Assembly: GCA_019914945.1 (NCBI GenBank)
Contig: CM034111.1
Coordinates: 9,549,496-9,613,495, forward strand
Length of the DNA: 64,000 nt
Reading direction: 5' to 3'
DNA from: Typha latifolia
Lineage: Eukaryota > Streptophyta > Magnoliopsida > Poales > Typhaceae
Shown here: one piece after another, positions 1-12,300 of the stretch
Position numbering within the stretch: the first letter of the stretch is position 1
Layout of the letters: each line of letters begins with the position of its first letter
The notes under the pieces: generated by a model
What the model was told of the DNA's origin: nothing
Database searches by the model: none
What the model saw: only the letters and a program-made list of their open reading frames with translations
Position numbers and translations under genes: made by a program

Positions 1-711
1 TGATTAAAATTTTGATAGTTGTGTGGAAGCATTGCATACCAATTATCGAGAGGGGAGTTGAGTATGAGAAGATTGAATGATAAAGAGAAAGAGAGATTGA
101 AAAAGATATATTCAATTCATAAGCATGCATATAAGTCACAAGACTCTATTTGAACCAGCCATCACATCTTTCTTATATTGTAATTTCATTGCTATCTAGA
201 TAGAGTCTGAATTGAAAAAAAAATCTAAATAAAAAGATTATACATTACGACGTCATCGATCTAATTTATATGATTTCATATTATTCAAACACTATAACTA
301 TTTTGTGATTATTCTTCAAGAACTAATATCTTATTTGGACTCAAATCTAACTTTAATCGTATCAATATTTTTACAACAACATACTTTAAAACCAAAATGA
401 ATAACCAAACACAAAATTACGACACAATAAACTTTTTCTTATATTTTTACATATATATTTCTCGTTTGAGATCAGATTAAGTTTAAATCAAAATCATTAT
501 ATTGATTTTCTTTTTATCGTATGTCCAAAATTGACTATTAATAAAAAGTTAACGACTTAATAAAATAGTTTAATATTAAGACACTTGATTGTTCAACATT
601 TAATTCGAAAAAAGAATATATTTGTGGGTTATTAGGTACGAATTTTTTGATAAAATTAATTGCATACTGAATCTAATAATCTGTTTACCAAATCATATAA
701 TATTCTCTTAT
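1..711. other. AT-rich spacer at left edge, no gene seen
   Basis: This stretch is AT-rich with stop codons in all frames. It shows no recognisable protein, RNA gene or paired inverted repeat. It lies upstream of the PHD/CW gene and may contain distal promoter sequence, but I cannot point to a specific site. Confidence 0.5.
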
Positions 712-720
712 AGGTAAGAG

Positions 721-1086
721 GAGTTTTTGACCAAACTAGCCCTTTTTTTTATATTTTTAACAAAAATAGAATATATCTCAAATTTATTACCAAACGTGGT
801 CTAATTTACTGTAGCCGTAATAAAAATGTTAATCAGTTCAGCATTTTTATCCTTAGGTAATTTTTTTAACTGCTGAAAGATTAAATTAAAAGAATTTCTA
901 TGCATAAAATGCTAAACTAATCAGCATTTTAGGACAAGATAAAAATGCTGAATTAATTAGGGTTTTTTATTTAGAGATAAAATACTGATTAATTTAGCAT
1001 TTTATTAGTGCTATAGTAAATTAAACCCTATTTAATCTACTTAGATGAAAATAAATTTGGAGATGGTTAGTTTGGTCAAAAACTCC
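721..1086. mobile_element. 366-bp MITE (Mutator-like) with 9-bp target duplication
   Basis: The ends form a terminal inverted repeat of about 22 bp, beginning GAGTTTTTGACCAAACTA on the left and ending in its near-perfect reverse complement on the right. Both ends are flanked by the identical 9-mer AGGTAAGAG (712-720 and 1087-1095). The interior is AT-rich with several AGCATTTTA-like motifs in both orientations and has no coding capacity. A 9-bp duplication with long inverted ends is typical of Mutator-like non-autonomous elements. It sits only about 50 bp upstream of the CT-rich transcribed leader of the PHD/CW gene. Confidence 0.85.
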
Positions 1087-1139
1087 AGGTAAGAGGACCC
1101 TCTCTAAGGGACAAAATGAAAAAAAAAGGAAAAAAAAGA

Positions 1140-1274
1140 AGACCCCTCTCTCTCTCTCACTGTACGAAGCCCGAAGCCCTAAATCTAATCCCCGCGGCGA
1201 TCTCCTTCTCTCGAGACGAAGGCTGAGATGGCGGGTGGCATTCTCGGGGACGAAGGGTGGTGACGAAGGGAAAG
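1140..1274 (+). other. Probable 5' leader exon of the PHD/CW gene
   Basis: A CT-rich stretch (about 1145-1160) leads into GC-richer sequence that ends at a good splice donor (AAAG|GTAACT, donor at 1275). The exon contains no start for the main protein. Possible acceptors for the next exon are at 3015, 3191 and 3298. The 3298 acceptor (ATTTCAG) lies 10 bp before the main ATG. The exact transcription start is inferred. Confidence 0.55.
1228..1263 (+). CDS. Short upstream ORF (11 codons) in leader exon
   Basis: The first ATG in the inferred leader exon has G at -3 and G at +4, and opens an 11-residue frame (MAGGILGDEGW) closed by TGA before the splice donor. It is therefore separate from the main frame. 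If the leader is transcribed as inferred, this uORF would be scanned first and could lower translation of the PHD/CW protein. I do not recognise the peptide as a conserved one. Confidence 0.4.
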   Translation: MAGGILGDEGW

Positions 1275-1487
1275 GTAACTCTGTCTCTGTCTCTTGTATG
1301 TAGGGGCAGTACCACGTCGGCATCCTTCGGCGGTAGCTAGGCAGGTCCTCTCCGCTCGATCGCCCCTTCGACAGAGGCTGCAAACTGGGTGGAGAAGGGG
1401 AGTGATACTGAGGGAGAGAAGATCTAGTAGTCATTGGTTTTTACGTTCTAATTAGTTAAGGCAAACTTATTGAGCCTTGCAACAAAT

Positions 1488-2535
1488 TCTAGGACCTCAT
1501 GATAGGAATTAGATTTTCATTAAATTTTATTATTTCTGATGTATTTTTAGCTAAAATTGAGATTTTTTTAGAGTGTCCTAATTAGTTAAAACTCCTAAGA
1601 GATTTGGTTGTTACTTTGTCAGATTGAAGGTGGCACACCCCCAAACAAGCACCACTTAAGTTAAAAGATTGCTAATTTGATTATAGATTAAATTAGAAAA
1701 GATGATATTCAAGTTGCGATTTGATATAATATCCTCGTCTGTAATTGAAATTCCGAAAATAATGATAGAAATCATGGACAATTGAAATTATTGTTGTTTT
1801 GGAGGATTCAATGTTTATCTCTTGCCCTCCTCCATTTGGATTCCATGCTTTCTTTGTCCCTCCACAATTGAGGTAGACTTTCTCCTCTCCCGCAATTTAA
1901 GTGGGTTAATCTTCTTTCCTCCAAAGCTTGGTAGATTATCCTCCTGATGTGGCCTCAGGGATGAGAAAACACGAGGTACATAGATCCACGGTCTCTGAAT
2001 TTTTTTTGCCTCCAAGTACTCTTTTCATACTGGAATAGCTAGCTAGATAGAAAAGATAGAAGATTACCGATCAAGTCACATGGGGGAAGGAAGATCAAAC
2101 CCACCAAGTTGTCGGTGAAGGCAGATTAAACCCTCCTAAATTGTGAGGGAAGAAGAATATCCAAGTAAAGGGGATAACATGGAATGGTCCGCACTCCGCA
2201 GGAATGATAAATTTTAATTTTCATGATTTTTATCTCTTCATTTTTTGGGACTCCCATTGTAGATAGAAATGAGGAGATTAAATGAAATCACAGGTAAGAC
2301 TTATTTAAATCATGCCTAATCTAATCTATAATTAAACTATGACTCTTTTAACTTAAATATCAACCAAATTCTAACAAAACTTGTCTATAAACGAGATAAC
2401 AGTCAAATTTCTTGGAATTTAGGAGTTTTAATTAAATAGGACACTCTAGAATAAATATGAATTTTAGCTAAAAGTATATTTGAAAATAAAATTAATGAAA
2501 AGAAAATGAAAACCTAATTCTCATCAACTCCCCTC
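1488..2535. mobile_element. About 1-kb foldback element with ~200-bp inverted ends
   Basis: The left arm (about 1490-1690) and right arm (about 2300-2533) are imperfect reverse complements over roughly 200 bp. They share motifs such as TTTTTAGCTAAAATT, AGAGTGTCCTA and TTAAAACTCCTAA. The middle has no convincing reading frame. I could not find a clean target duplication, so the outer limits are uncertain by about 10 bp. A one-armed relative lies near 42.2-42.8 kb. The element is inside the first intron of the PHD/CW gene. Confidence 0.7.
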
Positions 2536-3308
2536 TCTTATCTATATAGCCGTGCTATAAAGGGTAATTAGAGGCTGAAAAAGAAATTCATTGAGACTCT
2601 AATTTTCTCATTGGGCGGTGATCTAGGTGACTTCTTATCTTTTTCCCCATGTCGGCATGTTTTTTCATTCTAAGGCCACATAAACTCATGTGCTGATTCT
2701 GCTGAACTAGTAGTTATTTTTATGGAATTGCTGAGTTAGTTGCTTGTGTATTTTCCTTATAGGTTAGCGCTTTATTCTTTTAAATGTATTAATAAACTAT
2801 ATATCTGTATATATAATTTATTTATAAATTTATTAGTGCCGTATCCTATATGTGTTCATATCTCTTTGTTTTTCTTCCCCATGTCCATGTCCATGCCTAT
2901 GCTTCATCATGTGCTGACCATATTCTGGGACGATGCATTCTATAAACTGTCTTCCTTGTCCTTTCAATGATGGAATTAGTGGTTGTACCACAAAGTGATC
3001 AATCACTCATTTGCAGGGTGAAGCAAAACAGCTGTGATACTGATTTCTGATTTGAATTTCTATTGTTTGCCCACGTAATAACACATATCTTCATTTTATC
3101 CTTGTGGGCCACTTTGATATCCGGAATTCTGATTTTACCTCTAGTTAACATTTACTCAATATACTTTTCTGGTTTTTTTAACATATTCCAGGTTATTGTT
3201 ACTCTCAGATAGCTCCTTGCTCATTTCCCCGTTTAAAGCATACCCCTGGAACATGCGATAGCAGATGTCAACCTAGCTGAGACTAAATCTAATTTCAGAA
3301 CAGGTGAC

Positions 3309-6300
3309 ATGTTGATCCAGAGCTCTCTTCCTGATACTATCAGCACAGTAATGCCTTTTTCTAACCATGCAAAAGAAGAGAACATGGACCCATCATATGA
3401 TTGGTCTCACTTTGCTAAAACTTGGCAGAAGTCTTCCAAATGTGATGAGCGTTGTCAAGCAAGATGCAGGAAATGTACAGCTACTGGAAGTGAAGAAAAG
3501 AAATTTAGTTGCAAAGATGTGTACATGTCCACCTGTTCTGATATATCAGCTGTCAATGATATGTGCACCAGTTCAGTACCTAAGCAGGATGGCTATGTCT
3601 ACAAGCGAAGGAAGTTGCAACAGAATGGTGTTGCTCTCTTATCTGAAGATACCACATTTGAATATTCTAAAGAAAGTGCGGGCTGTTACTCTAGCATAAG
3701 TTCCGAAGACCATAATTTATTACTGCTGGAACATCATGACAAAAATATTACTCGAGGCTTCCATTGTACCTTGGATGATGGATCTCTATCACTTTATGAT
3801 CAAGACCATCCACAGGATCGGTCCACCACTACTAGCTTTCAGGTGGATGATGCTAGAGCAGATACTATAACCAATCATGCAGAAGATAAACAACCTTTAA
3901 AATCAGCTAGATCTTTCCAACATGCGTCAGAAAACATATCTGTTGCAAATGACAGGTACTTGTCACCAAGAGAAAATATTGGTCATCCTTCGGATAAGTT
4001 AAAGAATGGGGTGGAGGATTCTAGTGAGTGCTCCTCTTCCAGTATTGCCTTTCCTAAGCCACCGGAGGAGTTTACCTCAGAAAAAGAGTTGTGCATTTTT
4101 GTACTCAAAAGTCATGGCCTGCTTGGAGCTGTATCAAATAGCAGGGAATGTGCTTCTTTAAAAGTCCTTGGTAGTGGTGATTCAAAATCCTTCAAACCGT
4201 GCAAAATCTGTGGTATTCTGGGAAATCCATTAAAGATGTTTATTTGCGACCTTTGTGAGGAAGCATTTCATGTCTCTTGTTGTGATCCTAGATTTAGAAA
4301 TCTGCCAGCTGATGAATGGTGCTGTCAGCCGTGTTCCAAAAGTAGACCAGTGATTTCATGCTATGCCGTGGGCGAAAATTCTTATCAAAGTAAAAGAACA
4401 TCTTATGGAGATCTAGGTCCAATATTATTTATGCTAAGAGACGATCAACCATATACGTCTGGTGTTCGTATTGGTAGAGCTTTCCAAGCAGAAGTTCCTG
4501 AATGGTCTGGTCCATTTTCTGGGTATGTTTCACCAACACCTCTCTTTTCTGTTAGAAGAACCTTGAGGTCCATGGTAATGAGTATCTTAGAACTTGTCAA
4601 TCTAGTAGATATAGCTCCATTTTTTTAGTTCTTTATCGTAAAATTCAAGCTTTATACTTATCCTTGTTTGATGCTTTTGTTGGTAATTGAAATTTTTTTC
4701 TCTTCTTTTTTTCTTTAGTCTAGCATTCTTTTTCATAAACATGCTACATCTTTTTGCATATCAGACTTTATTATTTTGCCTTGAGTAGTAGCAAGTTATC
4801 TATCAAAGATATACTTTAAACATAGTTCTAAATTTTAGCCGATCCTAATCCTGGGCAATGACTGGTTTCGGCCTGGTATTTGCCAATAACCAATCTGTTT
4901 TGAGTCGGAAAAAGAGAAAATACCTCGTCGGAGCTCGTTAGAGAAGCATCACTGTAGAAGAATCGGAAAGGGAGAGGTCGAGATAAAAGAGAGTCGGTGA
5001 GGGAGAGGAAGAGTTAGTGGGAGAGAGAGAGAGGAGAGAGAAACGAAGAAGGAGAGAGAGTTAATGAGAGAGGGGAGTGTCGGTGAGGGAGAGGAAGTGG
5101 TAGTGGGAGAGAGGTAGGAACAAAGTTAATAAGAGAGAGAGAGTAAGAATTTTTGTTTTATTTGGTGTATGAGAGGGAGAGAGAGTGAGTGGTAGAGAGA
5201 GATAAAAATTAAGAAAATAATACTTATTTTTAGATTTATATATGAATAATTTATTTTTATATCTATTATTATTATTATTTAAAATTTTTAGAATTTTTAT
5301 GTATTTTAAAAATTATTTTAAAATACAAATCGATACGAACGATCGATACTATCGATACAACCAATACATATCGATGTTTTGGATGGCCGATCCCGATCAT
5401 GATTTCGATACTTGGAACTTTGACTTTAAAGATAAGTACTCCTACTATACTTTATTGTCAAAGACGCTACATTAGGGAACTGAAAATTATTGTCTTACAT
5501 CACTAGCTTTATTCAGTTTAACTATCACATAAGTGTTGGCAATCAATGATTGCCGTTCCAGTGCGATAGGGGCATGCTGCCGACCTTGGCTTGACACATT
5601 AGGCTTGCTGAGCTAGTGTGCCATTAGTCTTGACATGCTGAAAATAGTTGAAAATAATTTTAAAAACTTTCAAGGGACTTAAAATAGGTTTTAGGAACTA
5701 AATAATAGTCCTTAAAAAAGTGCAATTAGAGTTTAATCCCATAATTTTCCCTAATTTTTCTTGGATCTTCTAAGTTGGGGCAAATAATTTGGGGACAACC
5801 GAAATTTTTCTTTGATTTCTCTAATTTGAAATATAATTTATATAGATCAAGTTTCAACATACAAAAAGATATCAAAACGGATGAAAATGACATGAAATTA
5901 AGTTTGTTTAAAGTAAGATATGCTCAATTTCTAATGGCAAACATTCACATGGGTATCTGGGAGTATCGAGATACTCTCCCTGTATCAGTGTTGATAATTC
6001 ACCGACATGACAATCCATGGGTAATTCATTGGCATAGTCTCAATTTATTCTTGCCAGCATAGTGTCATCATGGTTGACATGACATTCTATTATTAAAATA
6101 TTCGGTACCCCTTGATTTATGTCTTGTTTTACCCCTCTTTAATAAAAAATTTCTCAAATCAGTCTTTATACTTATAACTAAAGTGAGAATGCTAAATTTT
6201 TTTTCCAACTTAATGAAAATGGCACAAATAATTTTCACAATTTGTTTTATCCTCAATTTTTTATTATATTTTATGAACCAAAATATTCTCATCTTCTTCC

Positions 6301-9300
6301 TTATCCCTGATAATAAAAAAAATCTCTCTTTCTTTCTCACCTCTCTCCACTCTGCTCGTCACCAACTTCCTCCTTTCGTCTTTCTCCTTTCTCTCAATAG
6401 AGAGAGAGGAGTATGATGGAGAGGGAGGAGTATCTGGGTGGTTTTCGGTAAGGGTGGAGTTAAAGCGAAGTGAGTTACGGGTATTTTAGTAATTTATATA
6501 TTTTCAGTTAAGTTGGACAAGAAATTTAACAGTCTCACTTTATTTATAAGTATAAAACTGATTTAAGATTTTTTTTAGTACAGGAGAACAAAGTTATTTT
6601 TAGTATTAGTAAATGGGAGGTAAAATGTATTTAATCCTAAAATATTTCAAAGGTGGAGTGCCGAAATAAGAAATCCTTAGGAGAAAAAGAGAAATATGTA
6701 CAAAAGTCCACTAAATTTTCAATTTGAGATGTAATTTTTTAGTTTTGTCTGCATGCCCAATTCAAAGACACTATTTTTTGACAAAAATACTCATGCTAAT
6801 AATAAATGATGGTTCATCCTTTTTTTTGTGATAATACTGCTTTTAACATACAGATATTGAAAGTAGATTGGACATGCATATTCTGGGATAATATGCAAAA
6901 CTGGTGGAGGGAAATTAATGAAGAGAAGACATCCATATATTTTCTATATAGGTGTGGAATAATGCAGATCTAAATACGTAGTAGCAGATATATATGTGAA
7001 ATCCACAATGCGTAATTCATAGATTTATGTAGCGGGAGAATTGTAATCTTTATGCACATTTAATGCACCAAAAACAATCTATCTCTTGTCCCGATCCTGA
7101 GTAATTATCAATTCACAGGATTGGTTTGTGTCAGATTGAGATAGAGCTGGCAATGTCAGATCTAGGAAAAGCAATGGGTGCCTTTGGAGAGAAGGCACCC
7201 ATTGAGATGAGTCACAGGTCTTTATATTATGACAGTAAACAAGTTTCAGTTGATAATTGAGATGAGATTTGAGCTTGTTCCAACCCATGTCTGGTAATGG
7301 CTTAAGACAATTCATAAAAAGCCCTTTTGATTTTAGCTGAAATGACATTAAATGGGTGACATGTGGCCTACCATCATTGCAGACCTAGCTTTGAACCGTT
7401 CCTCATGAAAGCAGACCTGTTTGCTGATACAAATCAACTAGGACGAAACTTAGATCCATGAAAAGCAAGGATTATGGAGTTGAAATGAATATAGTCTCTA
7501 ATTTCGTTTTGCTACACCTGTAAGATCGCATAATTTTCAACTGAATTAATCGGGTAACTTAATGTGTAAGGATCTCTCATTTCTTTTGGTTGAAGAATTA
7601 CATTCATCACTTATTATATTTTTTCCCTTCTTTTACTTATGCTTTGACCAGTCTTTTCTCTTAGATTTGTGGTTAATGTATGTCTCTTGAATGCAGTGAT
7701 TCTGATTATTTTTCAGAACCCTCCAAACTGGATCCTGCTCAATGTGCTACAATGGATGTAAGTACAGAAATTTATTGTGATAGCTTTTGTTGAAATCTGG
7801 ACTTCATCTTAGCATTTTTCAAATTTTCCAGTGTTGGAAATACAGCAAGCCTGCCAAAGTAACATCTATTGGAAATTGGGTTCAATGTCAAGACTTAATT
7901 TATACAAGTGATGATGATGAAGGGACTATTTGTGGGAAGTGGCGCAGGTGATGTCTAGCATGAGGCACACTTACATGGGATTTCTTTTATGTTCTTTTTT
8001 GTTCTTTCTAGTTTAAACATAATTGCTGATTAGGTTATGCTATGCAACCTTACACTTCTCAATTTGTCAGGTTATGATGAAGGTAGCATGGTATTTGATT
8101 TGCTCGTGCAGCATAGATTCATGCTAATTTGTTGATTGGAATGGTTTATTTTCTACAGAAAGTGGTATTCGTAACCTTTAAAGAAGGATTACATCACAAA
8201 AGAAGCAAAATAATCTATTCATAAGATGATTAGTATGCTAAGTCTTTGATATGTTTGAAGTACCTCGTTTTTGTGCAAGTCAGACTCATAATACATTTTC
8301 CAGAAATTTCTATTGGCACACATCGTCCTACCTTTATGTGTAATTGGTTCCAAGGCAGGTGTTTTTTGTAGTAATAATGGGTGTGTCTCGTGAGATCTAA
8401 TCTATGCTGACCATCTCCTTCTAGACTTCCCTATACTTCTTTGGGTCATCTACCCAGTATGGTTTCAGTTTGATTGTGTTGAATGTTTCCTTTTGGCTCC
8501 TTATACCAGCAGATAAGAATAAATAAGATGATCAGAGAAGGTTTGTATTATTTCATTCTCTTGAGCTTGTTGCTAGATTGGATACTTGGTCGTTCTCTTG
8601 AGGTTGTTTCTAGATTGTTTGTTCCAAATTCAGGATATTAGTCAATTTTGGATTATTTAACAATGCATATGATGGTCTGATGCTAACCAGAGTATTTTGA
8701 TACAAAGGAAATTAAAGGTCTTAAAGTGGCCTGTTCCTACAGTTATTGGATTTAATGCTGTGGTCAGAATTTCTCACTGACTGACTCCTTATCTGAGTTT
8801 GGCGTGCCTTTTCTACTCCCCTTCTCTTTATTTTCTCCTTTTTTGTTCCTGTCCTCTAGCCATCTATGTCATCCCCAACCAGATTGAGTGGATCTGTTTA
8901 GATCTGGCCAGCTGCATCCCCTCCCTCCAGTCAGCCTTGTGGCTGCAGGAGTTTGGTGATCATGGTATAAATTGAATCAGATACACATCTTTCATTCTGA
9001 TTGACTACTAGACCCACATACACCAAGCCAGCACTAAGTCCTGAGCCTTTCTAATGATTTGACCTACGTGCCCCCATTCATTAACTCTCTGAATCCTTTG
9101 TCTGGACTACCTTTGTCTGTCTATCTCTGTCTCCAATGATATAGCTGATCAAATCATGGCTGCAGCATCAGATTTTTTGAGGCTGGAAGTCCAGATCTAT
9201 CTTAAAGGCCTATCAAAATGGTTGCAAGTGTGCTATGGTCATCTTACACAATGAAGGCCGTGCCGGCGGCGTATCGGCATGTGGCACGAGGGGTGCCGCA

Positions 9301-12300
9301 CGACGCCCCTCCTAGCAGCAATCCGCTCGCTGTTGAGCTTTTGTCGCCGCCGTCATCACCCATTGTACCGGAGAGCTTCATCTAGTCTCCCTCCTCTTTT
9401 TCTCTCTCTGGCAAGTGCTGCGTGTCATGCCGCACCGTGCCATGGCACAACCATCCATGGTTTTACATCATCTTTGTATCGGAGGTTCTACATAACTTAG
9501 ATTGTCATTTTGCCATGCCATGCATGCATGTGAGGGACATATAGCACATAAACCAGAATGATGATACATACACCATATAGCACATAACTAGAGGACTGTA
9601 CATACAAGTGTATTTAGTGCATATGCCATCTGCGTTTAGACACCGCATACATAAAGTTGGAAATGAGAAAAGTCAGTTATAAATTTAGAGTTTACCTATG
9701 AAAGCTCCAGAGAATAAAAAGAAAGGGATTTCACATTCAATAATAGCATGCTTGAATCTTCAGTAAGCTAATTCAAACTTGAAGTTGCAAGGATGCAAGC
9801 ATCATATTAAGCATGGTTCCTAGTTTCGGCCGATCCCACTTATCAGCCGTAGCTGATCCCGATCTTGGCCGAAACCAATCTATTGATTGGTTTCGGTCGG
9901 GTATCGGCCGATCCTGCCCGAGACGAGCATGGGTAAGAGAGAAAGAAAGGAAAAAGAAAGAGAGAAAGAGAGGGAAAGAGAGAGAAAGAGAGAGAGAGAG
10001 AGATGGAGCAAGAGAGAGGGAAAGAGAGAGAGAGACATTGAGAGAAAATAAAAACTAAAAAACTATGTTAAAGAGGGAAATAGGTGGTAGTCGGTGAGGG
10101 AGAGGGAGAGTTTTTAAGGGAGAGAGTTAGTAGGAGAGATAGTTAATTAGAGAGAGATTTAGTAGGAGAGATAGTTAATTAGGGAGAGAGTTTGATAAGA
10201 GAGAGTTAGTGGGAGAGAGTTTAATAAGAGAGAGTTACTGAGAGAGAGAGAGTTTGATAAAAAAGAGAGTTAAGGGAGAGAAGGTAAGAATTTTTTTAAT
10301 TTGTGTGGGAGAGAGAGAGTGAGTGGTAGAAAGGGAGAGAAATAGAAATTGAGAAAATAGTATTTATTTTTTAGTTTTTAGACTTTATATATGAATAATT
10401 TATATTTATATCTTATTACTATTTTTCTAAAAAATTAAAAAAATTCTGTATTTTAAAAATTATTTTAAAATACAGGCCGATACGAACGGTCGATACTGTC
10501 GATACCGCCGATATGGCCGATACGTATCGTTTTTTCAGACGGCCGATCCTGATCCCGATTCTGATACTTGGAACCTTGATATTAAGCAGTTGAACTTTTA
10601 GTTAAGTTGTCTACCTAACTTGCTTGCCGCAGCCTATGCAAGTCAATATTTTTAAGAAGCGCATACATTCCCTTGACCTCCAGGCACAATCAACTATGAG
10701 ATAATGAGTACGCAAGCCACTATTGCCCACACTATTGATAGATATAAGTTTGCTAATCATGAAAATCTATTTGACTGTCTACTTGGACACTTCAATATTA
10801 TTATATATGTTAGTATTCCAATTGAGTTTGTAATTCATTGTTTCATAATTGGAATATATTTCTTTCTTGCATTAGGTTATTTCAAACATCATTATGATCT
10901 TTATTATGTTAATATGTCCTTGATTAAATTTGATTGTACAAAAGTTTTGTATGTTCCTTTATCTTCCTGAGTCAATGAATCTATTTATTTATTGTCGACA
11001 TCTTTTAAGTTTGATCAACTTATCATATTTGCTACAAATGCTGATTTATCAAGTTATTTGGGTAATTATATATGATGAAATATCATTCTTCTTGTGGAGA
11101 TTTCCATTAAGACAGCACACTGTGGTGTGAATTTTATTTTTAATTTCTAGACTACATTTGCAAAAATTGCTTACCAAATAGATACACTATTGTTGTGTCG
11201 TGGCTCGACCAACCCACATATAGCATATGCTTTTCAAAAATCAAGATATAAAATTATTTGGCCAAAGCTGGAAGGGTCTTTTTTATTTTTTTATTGAGAA
11301 GGTTGGGTAGTGCCTAGTTAAATTTATTTAGTAAACAAGTACAAGAGAAGGGAAAAATAGGGAGGGAGGAGGAAGGGCGAGACCATCTCAATTAGCAACT
11401 AACCAACTCCTTGGTTTATTTTGGTGGCTCCTTTGGAAGGAGAAGAACCGATAGATCTTTGTTAAGGAGTCGAGGAACCTTTTATGGCGGCCTCTAAATC
11501 TTCCTAGCAGAGATTTGGAAGCATTGAAGAAGACCAATAGTCATAGAGAGGTCGCAGAGAGGCCAAGCCCAAGACAGGCGAGGAGTCACAAAAGGGCCTT
11601 GGGTAGTCAGAACGGAGAAGATGGTCGAGGGTCTCAAGGGTATCCTCGCACAATGGATACACTAAGGTATCGAGGAATCTTTTTCGAGCAAGGATGCTTC
11701 CAAGTATGGAGTCTGTTAAAAACAACCAACCAAAGAAATGTCTTCCCTTTTGAAAGTAGGGAGGTCTTCAAGAGGTTAAAAATTCAATCCGACTGCGAAG
11801 AACCTAGCAGGGTCTGACCATTGCCCTTGGCAAATCCAGAGGACTCTCCTGGGAGACGTGGATGACAAACCTTCTTTTGAATCTTGATTCAAGGTCCAAA
11901 AGCATGCAAAGTGGACACTGAGAGACCGAATCAGCTAGCAAGGGCGTGGTTTGGGCTGATCCACCCATACCAACACCACCCTCCACAGTGGAGAAACTTG
12001 TCGAAACAACACAAATGAACAAATTACGCTTAATCCGGCCACAACAGAAGCAAACCATCAGGAGATTTTCATAAGCAACTGCCTGAAAGTTCTATTTTTT
12101 CCTCTTAGCGGGCCAACCTCCATGAATTGTTTGAGAGGAGTTGATAAATCGGTTTTGATACAAATCCATGCAAAATGGTCTCTTGACCGAGCCAAAGTAA
12201 AAGCATCAACTTGTAGAGGTCGCCCTATATAGGAAGCCACATCAAGGAGAAGATCATGAGGCTAGTATTCATTCGGCAAGCCCAGGAACTGAACTTATAT

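Noticed and set aside
1021..1434. A 137-codon minus-strand frame near the left end
   Set aside because: It overlaps the MITE end and the leader exon of the plus-strand gene. Its Ser/Pro/Arg-rich sequence is the mirror of CT-rich leader sequence.
9813..10058. A plus-strand frame of Arg-Glu repeats
   Set aside because: It is the translation of the GAGAG core of a non-coding inverted-repeat element with target duplications.
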